Notes: generated by a model from the sequence alone, not told the origin. Positions 40,767 through 50,242 are shown, counted from the first letter of the stretch. The stretch: 64,000 nucleotides of DNA from Allokutzneria sp. A3M-2-11 16 (GCF_024213555.1 NZ_JANAVO010000001.1:2170001-2234000), one strand, 5' to 3'. Numbers and translations are program-made.

Positions 40767-41537
40767 TCAGACGAGGCCACCGGCCGCGACGATGGACTGG
40801 CCGGTCACCCACCGCGAGTCGTCGCCCGCCAGGAAGGCGACGATGTCGGCGATGTCCCGCGGCTGCCCGAGCCTGCCGAGCGGCGTCATCGCGATGAACC
40901 CGTCCAGGTTCTCCCTGACGTCCTGGGAGATCCCGTCCGTGTCGGTGATCCCGGGCAGCACCGTGTTCACGGTGATCCCGCGCGACCCCAGCTCCTTGGC
41001 CGCGGAGACGGCGAACTGCTCGACCGCGGCCTTGGTGCCCGCGTAGATGCCCACCTTCGGGCTCGGGTAGCGGGTGTAGCCCGTGGAGATGTTGATGATG
41101 CGCCCGCCGTCGCGCAGTTCCCTCGCCGCGTGCCGCATCGCCAGGAACGTGCCCGTGAAGTTGACCGCGACGGTGCGCTCGATGTCCTCGTCGGACACCT
41201 CCGCGGTCGGCTTGGTCACCGCGACCACCCCGGCGTTGTTGACCAGGATGTCCAGCGCGCCGAACTCCTGGAGCGTCACCGCGAACAACCGGTCCACGTC
41301 GGCGGGCACGCCGATGTCGGCCTGGACGCCGATGGCGGTGCCGCCCGCCTCGGTGATCGCGGCCACGACCTCCTCGGCGGCGGCGGAGTTGCTGTGCCAG
41401 TTCACCACCACGCTCGCCCCGTCCGCGGCGAGGCGCAGCGCGATGGCGCGGCCGATCCCGCGCGAGGCCGCGGTCACCACGGCGATCTTCCCGGCGAGCT
41501 TTCCGTTGCGGGCCAAGGGTTCCACTGAAGTCGTCAT
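40767..41537 (-). CDS. Short-chain dehydrogenase/reductase
   Basis: A 256-residue classical SDR: TAASRGIGRAIAL (NADPH site), DILVNNAGVV, RIINISTGYTRY with catalytic Ser and YAGTK (Tyr, Lys), then PGITDTDG. It resembles the 3-oxoacyl reductase-like SDRs. The start is only a few bases behind a MerR-type promoter, so the mRNA is probably leaderless. Confidence 0.9.
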   Translation of the reverse strand: MTTSVEPLARNGKLAGKIAVVTAASRGIGRAIALRLAADGASVVVNWHSNSAAAEEVVAAITEAGGTAIGVQADIGVPADVDRLFAVTLQEFGALDILVNNAGVVAVTKPTAEVSDEDIERTVAVNFTGTFLAMRHAARELRDGGRIINISTGYTRYPSPKVGIYAGTKAAVEQFAVSAAKELGSRGITVNTVLPGITDTDGISQDVRENLDGFIAMTPLGRLGQPRDIADIVAFLAGDDSRWVTGQSIVAAGGLV

Positions 41538-41946
41538 GAGGACGACGGTAAAGTTTGACACCGGCGTCAAGGTCAAGGTGTCGCCGGACACGTGTCCGAA
41601 GGTGATTCGGAATCGATCGCGAGACGTTTTCGCCGCGTTACAGGTAATGCGTGTTTTCGTCCGATCAGCCCCATTGCGGCGAGGTTGTCCTGGGCTTGTG
41701 TCGGCCGCCCGGCATTCGTTACCCAGAGTGAAGATCATTTTCCTGCTATGGGGCACCCCGCTCACACGGGTTTGACACGAACGAGTATTGTTCGCCCGGT
41801 CGTTCCGCGAACCTGCTATTTCTCGCTGAGGAACTAGCCCGAACGGGCTAACTGGCTCGACGTCGAGCGACTGGCGCGTCCGTTTCAACAATTCCAAACC
41901 CTTTAAGCCCCGTTTCCGGGAGAGATCCCGAGCGGGAAGGAGAGTT
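41538..41946. other. Intergenic region upstream of the thioester protein
   Basis: Apart from the SDR promoter, this gap of 409 bases holds CGAAC/GTTCG near 41,778-41,794, the inverted repeat TAGCCCG/CGGGCTA (41,835-41,850) and a 14-base palindrome GCTCGACGTCGAGC (41,855-41,868). A GGAAGGAGAG ribosome binding site ends it. No gene is visible. The palindromes may be sites for a regulator of the surface protein. Confidence 0.55.
41546..41576 (-). promoter_or_regulatory. MerR-type promoter of the SDR gene
   Basis: On the minus strand a -35 box TTGACC (41,571-41,576) and a -10 box TTACCG (41,546-41,551) are 19 bases apart, the elongated spacing typical of MerR-activated promoters. The spacer holds the dyad TTGACGCCGGTGTCAA (41,555-41,570). 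The MerR gene is not adjacent. Confidence 0.6.
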
Positions 41947-43077
41947 ATGGCATCCGGGTTGCGTTCCGCGCGTCTCGGCGCAGTGCTGCTCAGCACCGCG
42001 GCGATCACCCTGGCCGTCGCGGGGCCGGCGTTCGCCGAAGCCGCCAAGGCCAAGGTCAACCACTCCGCCAACGTCGACGGCCTGCACGTCAAGCTGACCG
42101 ACGGCAACTCCTGGCACGCCAAGCTGCTGGGCGTCGAGCTGGAGGACGGCACCAAGGTCAAGACCTACTGCGTCGAGCTGACGGTCACCAACGTCAACGG
42201 CGCCCCGCTCGTCGAGTCGCCCTGGGAGAAGTACCCCGACAGCTCCAAGGGCTTCAAGACGCAGCCGGAGAAGGTCAACTGGATCCTGCACCACTCCTAC
42301 CCGGCGGTGTCGGACCTCGCCGCGCTGGCCAAGGCCGCCGGCAGCGGCCCCCTGGACGTGCGCGAGGCGATCTCCGGCACGCAGGCCGCGATCTGGCACT
42401 TCAGCAACAAGATCGCGCTCAGCGACAAGGCGGGCGACAACCCGGCCGACGTCGTCGCGCTGTACAAGTACCTGACCGGTCCGAAGAACGTGGGCATGAA
42501 GAACCAGCCCGCGCCCGCGCTGAACGTGGAGCCGGCCGAGAAGTCCGGCGTCGCGGGCAAGCCGATCGGCCCGTTCAAGGTCAACACCACCGCCGACAAG
42601 GTCAACGTCGACGTCAAGGGTGACGCGGGCGCCAAGCTCGTTGACGCCAAGGGCACCGCGGTCAGCTCCGTCGCCAACGGCGGCGAGGTCTTCGTGTCGG
42701 TCCCGGCCGACGCCAAGGCGGGCAAGGCCGCGATCGACTTCAACGCCACGGCCACCCTGCAGAAGGGCCGCCTGTTCGTCGGCGACGGTGCCCGCACCCA
42801 GACGCTGATCCTGGCGCAGGCGGAGAACACCAAGGTCAAGGCGAAGGCCAAGGCGGACTGGAAGGCGGCCCCGGTCGTCACCACCCAGCCGACCCCGACC
42901 TCCACCGTGGTCCCGACCACCGGCCCGACCACGGCGCCGACCACCACCACCCCCGCGAAGGACGACGACCTGGCCAACACCGGTGCGTCGATCCTGTTCC
43001 CGGCGATCCTCGGCGGCGTCCTCGTCGCCGGTGGTGCCACCGCGCTGGTGCTCCAGCGCAGGCGCAAGAAGGCCTGA
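41947..43077 (+). CDS. Thioester-domain (TQXA) surface protein with LAxTG anchor
   Basis: A 376-residue secreted protein: signal peptide (to about residue 30), a TQXA thioester domain with Cys 75 (KTYCVEL) and Gln 146 (ISGTQAAIW), a Lys/Val-rich domain, a Thr/Pro linker (PTTGPTTAPTTTTPA), then the sorting signal LANTG at 342-346 with membrane segment and RRRKKA tail. An internal Cys-Gln thioester lets such proteins bind covalently to surfaces. LAxTG points to a class E sortase. Confidence 0.92.
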   Translation: MASGLRSARLGAVLLSTAAITLAVAGPAFAEAAKAKVNHSANVDGLHVKLTDGNSWHAKLLGVELEDGTKVKTYCVELTVTNVNGAPLVESPWEKYPDSSKGFKTQPEKVNWILHHSYPAVSDLAALAKAAGSGPLDVREAISGTQAAIWHFSNKIALSDKAGDNPADVVALYKYLTGPKNVGMKNQPAPALNVEPAEKSGVAGKPIGPFKVNTTADKVNVDVKGDAGAKLVDAKGTAVSSVANGGEVFVSVPADAKAGKAAIDFNATATLQKGRLFVGDGARTQTLILAQAENTKVKAKAKADWKAAPVVTTQPTPTSTVVPTTGPTTAPTTTTPAKDDDLANTGASILFPAILGGVLVAGGATALVLQRRRKKA

Positions 43078-43098
43078 TAGCGGGCTGAGCTAGCCAAG

Positions 43099-43137
43099 AG
43101 CGGGGCCGTGTCCACTGTGGACACGGCCCCGCTTTTC
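43099..43137. terminator. Bidirectional terminator
   Basis: A perfect 16-base stem (AGCGGGGCCGTGTCCA and its complement) with a three-base loop is followed by TTTT, between the thioester protein gene and the convergent BNR gene. Confidence 0.85.
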
Positions 43138-43139
43138 CG

Positions 43140-44525
43140 TCAGCGCAGGACGCAGCCGAGCACGGGGAGCTGGACGCGGCAGGCCCTGATCCCGGCGACG
43201 GTGATGTCGCCGTCGGCCACCTTCACGTCGCGGTCGCTGGACGCGCCGGTGGCGATGATCCGCGCGGGGTCCCGGAAACCGGTGACGACCTCGACCCGCT
43301 GCACCGGCTTCGCGGTCGGGATCACCGTTTCCGCCTGCCAGCGCCGTCCTTCGGAGAGCAGGAAGGTCTCGATGCCCGGCTTGCCCTCGCGAGTCGCGTA
43401 GACCCGCCAGGTCGATCCGTCGACGCGCTCCGCCTCGCGCACCCGCAGCCCGGTGGCGATTTCCGAGGTCTCCCAGCGGTTCCCGGTCCAGACGGACGCG
43501 AAGTCGTGCAGCACCTTGTTGTCGTCGCCGGTGAACCACAGCAGGAACGGCCGGTTGCCGTTCGCGCCGACGAGCTGGATGTAGTCCGGCGACTTCATTC
43601 CACCCGGCAGCACCAATGGGGTCTCGGCGACCTTCAGGTGCCGTTCCTGGTCGGCGTCGTCGATCTGGGTGCCCAGGTCGCGACCGCCCGCGGAATGGAA
43701 CGTGCGGGTCGCCGGGTCGAACCACGCGTAATAGATGTTGCGGTGGTAGCGGTCGTGTTTGTGGCCTTCCGGACCCCCACCGGCCAGCGTGTAGACGATG
43801 TGCACCCGCTCCCGGCCGCCGATCCGGTCGTAGCGCATCTGGCCGATGTAGATCTCGTTCATGTTGTCCGCGCGGGACGTCGAACCGATCGCGAACGGCT
43901 TCCCGGTCAGCTGCTCGGAGTTGCGCCACGTGCGGCCGTCGTCGGTGGAGACCACGTAGCGTATCGGCCGCGTGTCGGTGGGCACCGACGGGTCCAGCTC
44001 CTGCGTGGTCTCGCGGAAGAACACGTAGATGTCGCCGTTGGCGGTCTTGAACGGCATCGGGTAGCTCGCCGCCTTGCCCTGCGTGATCTCCGTCTGCGTC
44101 CAGCCGTCCGCCACCGAGTGCGCGCGGTTGGAACGGGTCATCACCAACGCCTTGTTGTGCATGCCTTGGAAGACCAGCACATGGCCGTCGTCGGTGAGCA
44201 GCACAGTGGGGTAGTTGTGCGGGTCGGACTCACCCGCGGCGATCTTCTGCGGCGGGCTCCACGTGCCGACGCGGTGATCGAACGCCTGCACGTAGTTGTC
44301 GGCGTGCTGACCGGACCACGTGATGTACGTAGCGCCGGCGACCGGGTCGTGCACGGCGCCCGCCATCGGCCTGCGGTCGGTGCGCGAGGCGACGGTGGTA
44401 GCCGTGGTGGTCACGGTGAACTCCGGGGCGGGCCGCGCGGCGACGGCGGCAGCGGCGGCCGGTGTTGCGGTGACCGTCGCCGCGAGCAGCGACAACGGTA
44501 CGAGGACGCGAAGCAATCGCGACAT
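43140..44525 (-). CDS. Secreted BNR-repeat protein
   Basis: A 461-residue protein with a signal peptide (LLRVLVPLSLLAATVTATPA) and a beta-propeller built of BNR-type repeats with Asp-box motifs (STDDGRTW at about 190). It resembles the BNR_4 family, some members of which are polysaccharide lyases or sialidase-like enzymes. The activity cannot be read from motifs; a glycan-active secreted protein is the best guess. Confidence 0.72.
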   Translation of the reverse strand: MSRLLRVLVPLSLLAATVTATPAAAAAVAARPAPEFTVTTTATTVASRTDRRPMAGAVHDPVAGATYITWSGQHADNYVQAFDHRVGTWSPPQKIAAGESDPHNYPTVLLTDDGHVLVFQGMHNKALVMTRSNRAHSVADGWTQTEITQGKAASYPMPFKTANGDIYVFFRETTQELDPSVPTDTRPIRYVVSTDDGRTWRNSEQLTGKPFAIGSTSRADNMNEIYIGQMRYDRIGGRERVHIVYTLAGGGPEGHKHDRYHRNIYYAWFDPATRTFHSAGGRDLGTQIDDADQERHLKVAETPLVLPGGMKSPDYIQLVGANGNRPFLLWFTGDDNKVLHDFASVWTGNRWETSEIATGLRVREAERVDGSTWRVYATREGKPGIETFLLSEGRRWQAETVIPTAKPVQRVEVVTGFRDPARIIATGASSDRDVKVADGDITVAGIRACRVQLPVLGCVLR

Positions 44526-44787
44526 TGGCGGGGACCTCCTGGTTGCGACCCCGTGGGGCGCGCTCCAGGCGGCGGCGAGTCATCGTCGCACGTCGGTATC
44601 GGCGTGGGCCAGCACGGAGGTAGCGTGATCTTGGCCCCGTCGTGGTGACTCACCGCCACCGCCGGGCGGGGCCGGTCGGGTCGGCGATGGGAACGCCCGG
44701 GTGAAGTCGAGTACGCTGCGTTGCTGGTGCTCGGCGCACACTGTTCGTGATCCGGCCGGGCCGGAACGCGGTTACGCACGAGGAGCG

Positions 44788-45396
44788 ATGAGCGTGTCGA
44801 ACACCACTCCCGGCCAGCGCCGTCCGCTGCTGCTGACCTGGCAGGGCGTTGGCGCCCCCCGCCTGGAGTCGGCCCGGCTGCTGCTCTCCGACAACCGCAG
44901 GCTGCGCGCCGCCGGGCGGATGATCGCCCCGCGGACCCGGGAGGCCGAGGCGTTCAACGCCACCTACGACGTCACGGTCGGCGAGAACGGCGTGGTGAAG
45001 CGGGTCTTCCTGCACAGCATCACCGCAGAGGTCGAGCGCCAGCTGTCCTTCAGCCGCTCCGAGGACGGCTTCTGGCTGATGGACCGCGGCCAGGGCGCGC
45101 AGCGCACCCAGTTCGACGGGGCCGCCGAGGTCGACGTGCAGCACTGCGTGCTGTTCAACACGCTGCCCGTGCGCAGGCTCCAGCTGCACCACGAAGCGGG
45201 CGAGCACGACCTGCCGATCGCCTACGTGAGCCTGCCGGACCTCACGGTGGAGATCAAAAGGCAGACCTACCGCACGGTCTCGGTCGGCGACGGCTCCTCG
45301 GTGGTCAACTACTCCTCCGAGGGCTTCAGCTCGGACATCACCGTGGACCGCGACGGCATCGTGATCGACTACCCCGAGATCGCTCGCCAGATCTAG
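44788..45396 (+). CDS. Putative glycolipid-binding protein
   Basis: A 202-residue protein from ATG 44,788 with AGGAG upstream. Repeated beta strands, among them FNATYDVTVGENGVVKRVFL and AEVDVQHCVLFNTLPVRRLQ, match the glycolipid-binding domain family (PF06475) of actinobacteria. It has no signal peptide. Physiological role unknown. Confidence 0.75.
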   Translation: MSVSNTTPGQRRPLLLTWQGVGAPRLESARLLLSDNRRLRAAGRMIAPRTREAEAFNATYDVTVGENGVVKRVFLHSITAEVERQLSFSRSEDGFWLMDRGQGAQRTQFDGAAEVDVQHCVLFNTLPVRRLQLHHEAGEHDLPIAYVSLPDLTVEIKRQTYRTVSVGDGSSVVNYSSEGFSSDITVDRDGIVIDYPEIARQI

Positions 45397-45413
45397 CGCC
45401 AGGTGGTCGGGGC

Positions 45414-45532
45414 GTCTTCAAGTACCCCGCACCCCACCCCCAGCGGTCTCAAACAGCATCAAACCCGCGCCTCATGCTGAGGTATGAGGCGGTTTGAGAC
45501 GGTGTGGAGGGGGGTTCGGTGTACTTGAAGAC
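45414..45532. repeat. Palindromic element, copy 2 (119 bp)
   Basis: The ends repeat those of the copy at 31.7 kb: GTCTTCAAGTAC at the left and GTACTTGAAGAC at the right, with 20 of 22 terminal bases complementary. Inside, GTCTCAAAC (45,446-45,454) pairs with GTTTGAGAC (45,492-45,500), and CCTCAT pairs with ATGAGG. It lies between two convergent stop codons and may also act as terminator. Confidence 0.82.
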
Positions 45533-45541
45533 CGGCGAACT

Positions 45542-45961
45542 TCAGCGGACGTTGCTTCTCGTGGCCTCGGCGATCGCGGCGGTGTCCCAGTAGAACGGGC
45601 GCACCTCGCTGATCCGGCCGTCCCGGAACGAGATCGTCTGCAGGATCGGGAACTCCAGCTCGCGCCCTGTCGCACGGGCCCGCGCGCGCACCTCGGTGAG
45701 CACCACGATCGGCTCCTCGGAGGACAGGAAGCGCTGGCGCACCATGTCGAAGGACTCCCACGCCGCGCTCATCGCCAGGAAGAACCGCTCCATCCCATCG
45801 TGGCCACGCCATTCGCCCGCGTAGGGGAGCGCGGCGGCTTGGTACAGCACGACATCCTCGGCGAAGAACGGCGCCAGCTCGGCGAAATCCGCCTCACCCG
45901 GCCCACCAGCGGCCAAGTACCGGGACTCCGCCGCGTACATCTCCTTCAGCACGTTCAACAT
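45542..45961 (-). CDS. SnoaL/NTF2-like protein
   Basis: A 139-residue protein of the cone-shaped NTF2-like fold: an N-terminal helix (NVLKEMYAAESRYL), FFAEDVVLYQAAALPYAGEW and the strand RISEVRPFYWDTAAI. Such proteins bind small hydrophobic ligands or act as isomerases or cyclases. The substrate is unknown. Confidence 0.75.
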   Translation of the reverse strand: MLNVLKEMYAAESRYLAAGGPGEADFAELAPFFAEDVVLYQAAALPYAGEWRGHDGMERFFLAMSAAWESFDMVRQRFLSSEEPIVVLTEVRARARATGRELEFPILQTISFRDGRISEVRPFYWDTAAIAEATRSNVR

Positions 45962-46015
45962 GCCTCCACCCTCGCCCGCGCGGCGTCGCGGTTCTGGCGG
46001 AAAACCGCCGTCGCT

Positions 46016-47200
46016 TCAGACGCGCACGGCGATGGCCTGGGCCTGACCGACCGCGACGCAGCTGACCGCGATACCGATGCCCCCGTCGCGCGCACGGAGA
46101 TGCCTGCACAGGTCGGCGAGCACGCGCAGCGTCGAGGCACCGAGCGGATGCCCGTAGGCGATCGCCCCGCCGTGCACGTTCACCCGCTCCGCCGTGATCT
46201 CCGGCAGGTGCCGCAGCACGGCGAGCACCACGGCCGCGAACGCCTCGTTGATCTCCCAGAGCGCCACGTCCTCGGCCGTGATTCCCAAGCGCGCCAACAG
46301 TTTCCGCACTGCCGAGGCCGCCGCGTCGAGGAAGTTCTGCGGCTCGCACGCGACCACCGCGCTGCCCGCCAGCTCGCCGAGCGGCTGGACCTCAAGCGAA
46401 GCCGCGGTCCGCGATGTGCCCAGCAACAGCGCGACCGCGCCATCGTTGAACGGAGAGGAATTGCCCGCCGTCACCGGCCCGTCCGTGGAGAACGCCGAGC
46501 GCAGTGACGCCAACTTCGCCGCACTCGTCTCCGGGCGCACCGACTCGTCGCGCCGCACCGGGTGCGACGAATCCGGGGCCAGCACGGGGAACACGAAGCC
46601 GTCGTGCACACCCGCGTCCCAGGCCGCGGCGGCCCTGCGGTGCGAGCGCAGGGCGAACTGGTCCATCTCCGTCCGGTCGATGCCCAGCGCCACCGCGGCG
46701 CGCTCGGCGGCGAGCCCCATCGGCACTGTCCACTCAGGACGCATCCGCCGGTTCACCAGGCGCCAGCCCAGCGTCGGCACCAGCTCCATCCGGTCCGGCA
46801 TGGCCCGGTCGGGCCGGGGCACCACGAACGGCGCGCGGCTCATCCCCTCGACCCCGCCCGCGATCACCACCTCCGCGTCCCCCGCGGCGATGGCGCGCCC
46901 CGCCTGCACGACGGCCTCGCCGCCGGAGGCGCACAGCCGGTTGACCGTGGTCCCCGGCACCGTCACCGGCAGACCCGCCAGCAACGCCGCCATCCTGCCG
47001 ATGTTGCGGTTCTCCTCACCGGCCCCGTTGGTGTTGCCGTAGACCACGTCGTCGACGCGCGCCGGGTCCAGGGTGGCGGAGTGCCGCCGCATCAGCTCCG
47101 AGATCGGCAGGGCGGCCAGGTCGTCCACCCGGACCCCGGAAAGACCGCCCCGGTACCGGCCGAACGGCGTGCGTGCTGCGTCCAGGATGAGCGCGGGCAT
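46016..47200 (-). CDS. Acetyl-CoA acyltransferase (thiolase)
   Basis: A 394-residue thiolase: opening ILDAARTPFGRYRGGL, nucleophilic Cys in TTVNRLCASGGEAV, WEINEAFAAVVLAVL, GGAIAYGHPLGAS (His) and the second Cys in AVSCVAVGQAQA. NRLCASG and CVAVGQ deviate slightly from the usual NRxCGSG and CxGGGQ. It likely works in fatty acid or aromatic degradation. It stands without other beta-oxidation genes. Confidence 0.9.
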   Translation of the reverse strand: MPALILDAARTPFGRYRGGLSGVRVDDLAALPISELMRRHSATLDPARVDDVVYGNTNGAGEENRNIGRMAALLAGLPVTVPGTTVNRLCASGGEAVVQAGRAIAAGDAEVVIAGGVEGMSRAPFVVPRPDRAMPDRMELVPTLGWRLVNRRMRPEWTVPMGLAAERAAVALGIDRTEMDQFALRSHRRAAAAWDAGVHDGFVFPVLAPDSSHPVRRDESVRPETSAAKLASLRSAFSTDGPVTAGNSSPFNDGAVALLLGTSRTAASLEVQPLGELAGSAVVACEPQNFLDAAASAVRKLLARLGITAEDVALWEINEAFAAVVLAVLRHLPEITAERVNVHGGAIAYGHPLGASTLRVLADLCRHLRARDGGIGIAVSCVAVGQAQAIAVRV

Positions 47201-47227
47201 GCCCCCATGCTGCCGCCTCCCGGCCGG

Positions 47228-49189
47228 TTACGCGGGTCCGAGCAGGAAGGAGACGAACGCCTGCGCTGGTGGGGTCGACGGATTCACCCCGATGGCCCGC
47301 ACCTCGACGGTGTGCGGGCCGAACGGCAGCTCGGTTGTGCCCAGCCCGAACCGCCACCGCCCCGCGATGCCCGGCCCCTGTTCGGCGGTGGGCAGCCGGG
47401 CGACCCGCTCGTTGTCCACGAACACCTCGATCCCGGCCAGCGGCGCCAGCTCCCCGGCGGCGACCTGCGCGGCCGGGCCGTCCAGCTCCACGGCCAGCAC
47501 CACCCGGCCGGGGGTCAGGGTCTTGCCGGGGACCAGCGGCCGCGCCGAGGCGTCCAGCAGCTCGGCCTGGGGTTCCGCGAGCAGCGGCGGGGTCCTGCGG
47601 ACCAGCGGGCGGCTCGACTGCGTCGCGGGCGGGTCGATGCGCGCACCGGGCTCGGGGAACACCTCGATCCCGGCCTGCATGATCTCCAGCGGCGCCTCGT
47701 ACTCCACCACCACGCTCAGCGTGTTCAGGTCGCCGCTGACGACGAGGGCGTCCTTCGGCAGGTCCGCCACCACCGGGAAGCCCACCCCGGGAACGATCTC
47801 GGTCCCGGGCACCGCCAGCCGCACGGGCACGCGGACCGCGGCCGCCCGCACCGTCATCTGGTCCAGCCGCACCGTGCCCCGCGACAGCAGGGTGAACCGG
47901 AGCTGGCCGCCGGAGTACTGGGTCATCTGGCGCCCGTCGAGCGGGCGCTCCAGCGGCTCCCGCTGGTTGCCCTGCCCCCAGTTGAGCCGCGGCGGCGGCG
48001 CGGGCGCCGGGGGCGAGGTCGGCGCGCCGAGGAAGCCCACCAGGTCGACGGTGCTCCGCGTCTGACCGGAGCCGCGACCGGCGAACCCGAGCAGCACGGT
48101 GGCCTCCCGCCAGTTCACCACGATGTTCGCGGCGGCCACGGGTTGCTTGTCCCGCAACACTTCCACGCGGTCGGCGTAGACGACGACCTCCCAGCGCTGC
48201 CGCACCGAGATCGGCATCGGCGGCAGCTTCGCGGGTACCGAACGCGGGTCGATCACCGTGGCCGAGCGCGGTGCGCCAGGCGGCACCAGCAGCTGCACGG
48301 CGCCGCTGTCCCCGAACGTGCTCGCCCGCATCCGCACGGTCCCCGGCGGCAGCGACTGGTCCTCGACCGCGTCGGTCGGCCGCGTCGTGCCCTCGACCTC
48401 CTTCACCGTGCCCAGCACGAGGTCAGCCGGGCCGGGCACCAGGTCGATGGTGAACTGCTGCGCGGTACCCGAACCGTCCGTCTCCACCACGGCGCGGCCG
48501 AGCTCGCCCTTCGCCTGCGGGCTCTGCGCCAACCGGAACGGGGTGCGCGGGCGCAACGTCGCGGGCTCGTTGCCGCAGTTGCTGGTGATCACCAGCTGCC
48601 CGGCCTCCTCGCCCTCGCCGGGCAGCGCCGTCCCGCAGGAACCGCGCTGGTTCAGCCGCCAGTTCTCCGCGACGGTCTTGGGATCGTCGAACGCGTCGAC
48701 GTAGCTCCAGGGTTCGCGCAGCGGATACGGCTCCGGCCGACCGGAACCGCCCGTAGGCGTCGAGCGCTGCCCGAAGGAGTCGACCGAGCGCACCTCGACC
48801 CGGTACTCGAGCCCGTTCTCCAAGCCGCCGATCTGGACGAGCGACCGGGACACCAGGCGCGAGTGCTCCAACGCCTTGCCCTTGCCCCACCGCACCTCGT
48901 ACCCGGCCGCCCCCGCGGGCACGACGCCGTCTGAGAGCGAGTCGCCCCACCGCAGCAGCAGCTGGCGCGGGCCGGGCTCGACGGAGAGCACTGACACGGC
49001 GGCGGGGGGCGCCTGCGGGATCGGCAGGATCGCGCCCGCCGTGGCGAAGCGCTCCAGCTGCCGGGGTGCGGTCTGCCGGGGCCCGTTGCGCACCGGGTCC
49101 GCGCTCTCACTGGTGGAGCGCAGCACCGTGACCGCGCCGATGAGGAGCACCGCCGCTCCGAGCAACACAACGAGACGCCGACGTTCCAC
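47228..49189 (-). CDS. Membrane-anchored fibronectin type III protein
   Basis: A 653-residue protein with an N-terminal signal anchor (RLVVLLGAAVLLIGAVTVLR), one fibronectin type III domain (about residues 60-140, AGYEVRWGKGKALEHSRL), a lectin-like beta-sandwich (DAFDDPKTVAENWRLNQRGS) and beta-rich C-terminal domains. It is probably exported and displayed outside the membrane. Function unknown. Confidence 0.72.
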   Translation of the reverse strand: MERRRLVVLLGAAVLLIGAVTVLRSTSESADPVRNGPRQTAPRQLERFATAGAILPIPQAPPAAVSVLSVEPGPRQLLLRWGDSLSDGVVPAGAAGYEVRWGKGKALEHSRLVSRSLVQIGGLENGLEYRVEVRSVDSFGQRSTPTGGSGRPEPYPLREPWSYVDAFDDPKTVAENWRLNQRGSCGTALPGEGEEAGQLVITSNCGNEPATLRPRTPFRLAQSPQAKGELGRAVVETDGSGTAQQFTIDLVPGPADLVLGTVKEVEGTTRPTDAVEDQSLPPGTVRMRASTFGDSGAVQLLVPPGAPRSATVIDPRSVPAKLPPMPISVRQRWEVVVYADRVEVLRDKQPVAAANIVVNWREATVLLGFAGRGSGQTRSTVDLVGFLGAPTSPPAPAPPPRLNWGQGNQREPLERPLDGRQMTQYSGGQLRFTLLSRGTVRLDQMTVRAAAVRVPVRLAVPGTEIVPGVGFPVVADLPKDALVVSGDLNTLSVVVEYEAPLEIMQAGIEVFPEPGARIDPPATQSSRPLVRRTPPLLAEPQAELLDASARPLVPGKTLTPGRVVLAVELDGPAAQVAAGELAPLAGIEVFVDNERVARLPTAEQGPGIAGRWRFGLGTTELPFGPHTVEVRAIGVNPSTPPAQAFVSFLLGPA

Positions 49190-49258
49190 CCGGCCACGCT
49201 AGCCGCGACGGTGACCCCGGTCACCACATGGTTGCCGAGCCGCAACGCTCGGCGATCT

Positions 49259-50242
49259 TCAGATGGGCCAGTCGGCGTACTCGCCCACCGCGGTCATCCC
49301 GTCCAGCGAGGTGACCCGGCCGCCGAGGATGCCCAGGCTGCGCAACAACTCCATCGCCTCCGGCGCGGTCAGGTCCACGCTGGTCAGCGGTTCCGGAGCC
49401 TGTTCCCGGCCCGCCTCCCAGGCCCGCCGCGCCCGGTAGCCGGACTCCAGCGTCGCGCCGAGCGCGCCGGTCGAGGCCAGCGAACCGCGGGCCGCGCCGA
49501 GCCGTCCGAGTGCGTCGTCGACGGCGTCCAACAGCGCATCCCGGTTGCCCTCGCACATGGCCTTGACCAACGCGGGATCGCTGCCCGCCACGCGCGTCCC
49601 GTCCGCGAAGGACCCCGCGGCCAGCGCCATGGCCATCGGCCCGCCGTCCGTCCCGACCGCCGCGAGCACCGCCGCCAGCACGTGCGGCAGGTGGGAGATC
49701 CGCGCGACGGCGGCGTCGTGGTCGCCCTCGCCCGCGGGCACCACGTAGGCGCCGCACTCCAGCGCCAGCGTGGCCACCTCGGCCCAGACGATCGGGTCCG
49801 TGCCCTCGTCCGCGGCCACCACCCAGGCCGCGCCTTCGAAGAGTTTGGCGTCGCCAGCGGCCCAGCCCGAGTCGGCCTTGCCCGCCATCGGGTGCCCGCC
49901 GACGTAACGGGCCTCGGGCGTGTAGCGGCGGACCGCCTCCGCGATCGGGCCCTTGACGCTCACCACGTCGGTCAGCCGGGTCTTCGCGGCGAAGCGGTTG
50001 ACCACGGTCAACACGTCCGGCGCCGCGGTCAGCGGGACCGCGAGCACGATCAGCGAGTCCCGTTCGGCGGCGTGGATCACCGCCTCGTCCACCGTCGACA
50101 CCACGGTGAAGCCGTCGGCTTCCGCGGCGGCCCGGTCACCGGCGGAGGCCGCCGTGCCGAACACCTGGTAGCCGGCGGCGGCCGCAGCGCGCAGCACCGA
50201 CCCACCGATGAGCCCCAACCCGATCACACACACCGAACGCAC
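49259..50242 (-). CDS. tyrA: Prephenate dehydrogenase
   Basis: A 327-residue enzyme from a GTG at 50,242: Rossmann motif VCVIGLGLIGGSVLRAA, LAVPLTAAPDVL, VVSVKGPIAEAV, GGHPMAGKADSGW and SHLPHVLAA. It turns prephenate into 4-hydroxyphenylpyruvate for tyrosine synthesis. The family's conserved HPM-x-G and SHLPH motifs are present. Confidence 0.92.
   Translation of the reverse strand: MRSVCVIGLGLIGGSVLRAAAAAGYQVFGTAASAGDRAAAEADGFTVVSTVDEAVIHAAERDSLIVLAVPLTAAPDVLTVVNRFAAKTRLTDVVSVKGPIAEAVRRYTPEARYVGGHPMAGKADSGWAAGDAKLFEGAAWVVAADEGTDPIVWAEVATLALECGAYVVPAGEGDHDAAVARISHLPHVLAAVLAAVGTDGGPMAMALAAGSFADGTRVAGSDPALVKAMCEGNRDALLDAVDDALGRLGAARGSLASTGALGATLESGYRARRAWEAGREQAPEPLTSVDLTAPEAMELLRSLGILGGRVTSLDGMTAVGEYADWPI

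Noticed and set aside
46562-48934. A 790-codon + strand frame across the thiolase and FN3 protein genes
   Set aside because: It crosses two supported minus-strand genes and has His/Arg/Pro-rich shadow composition.
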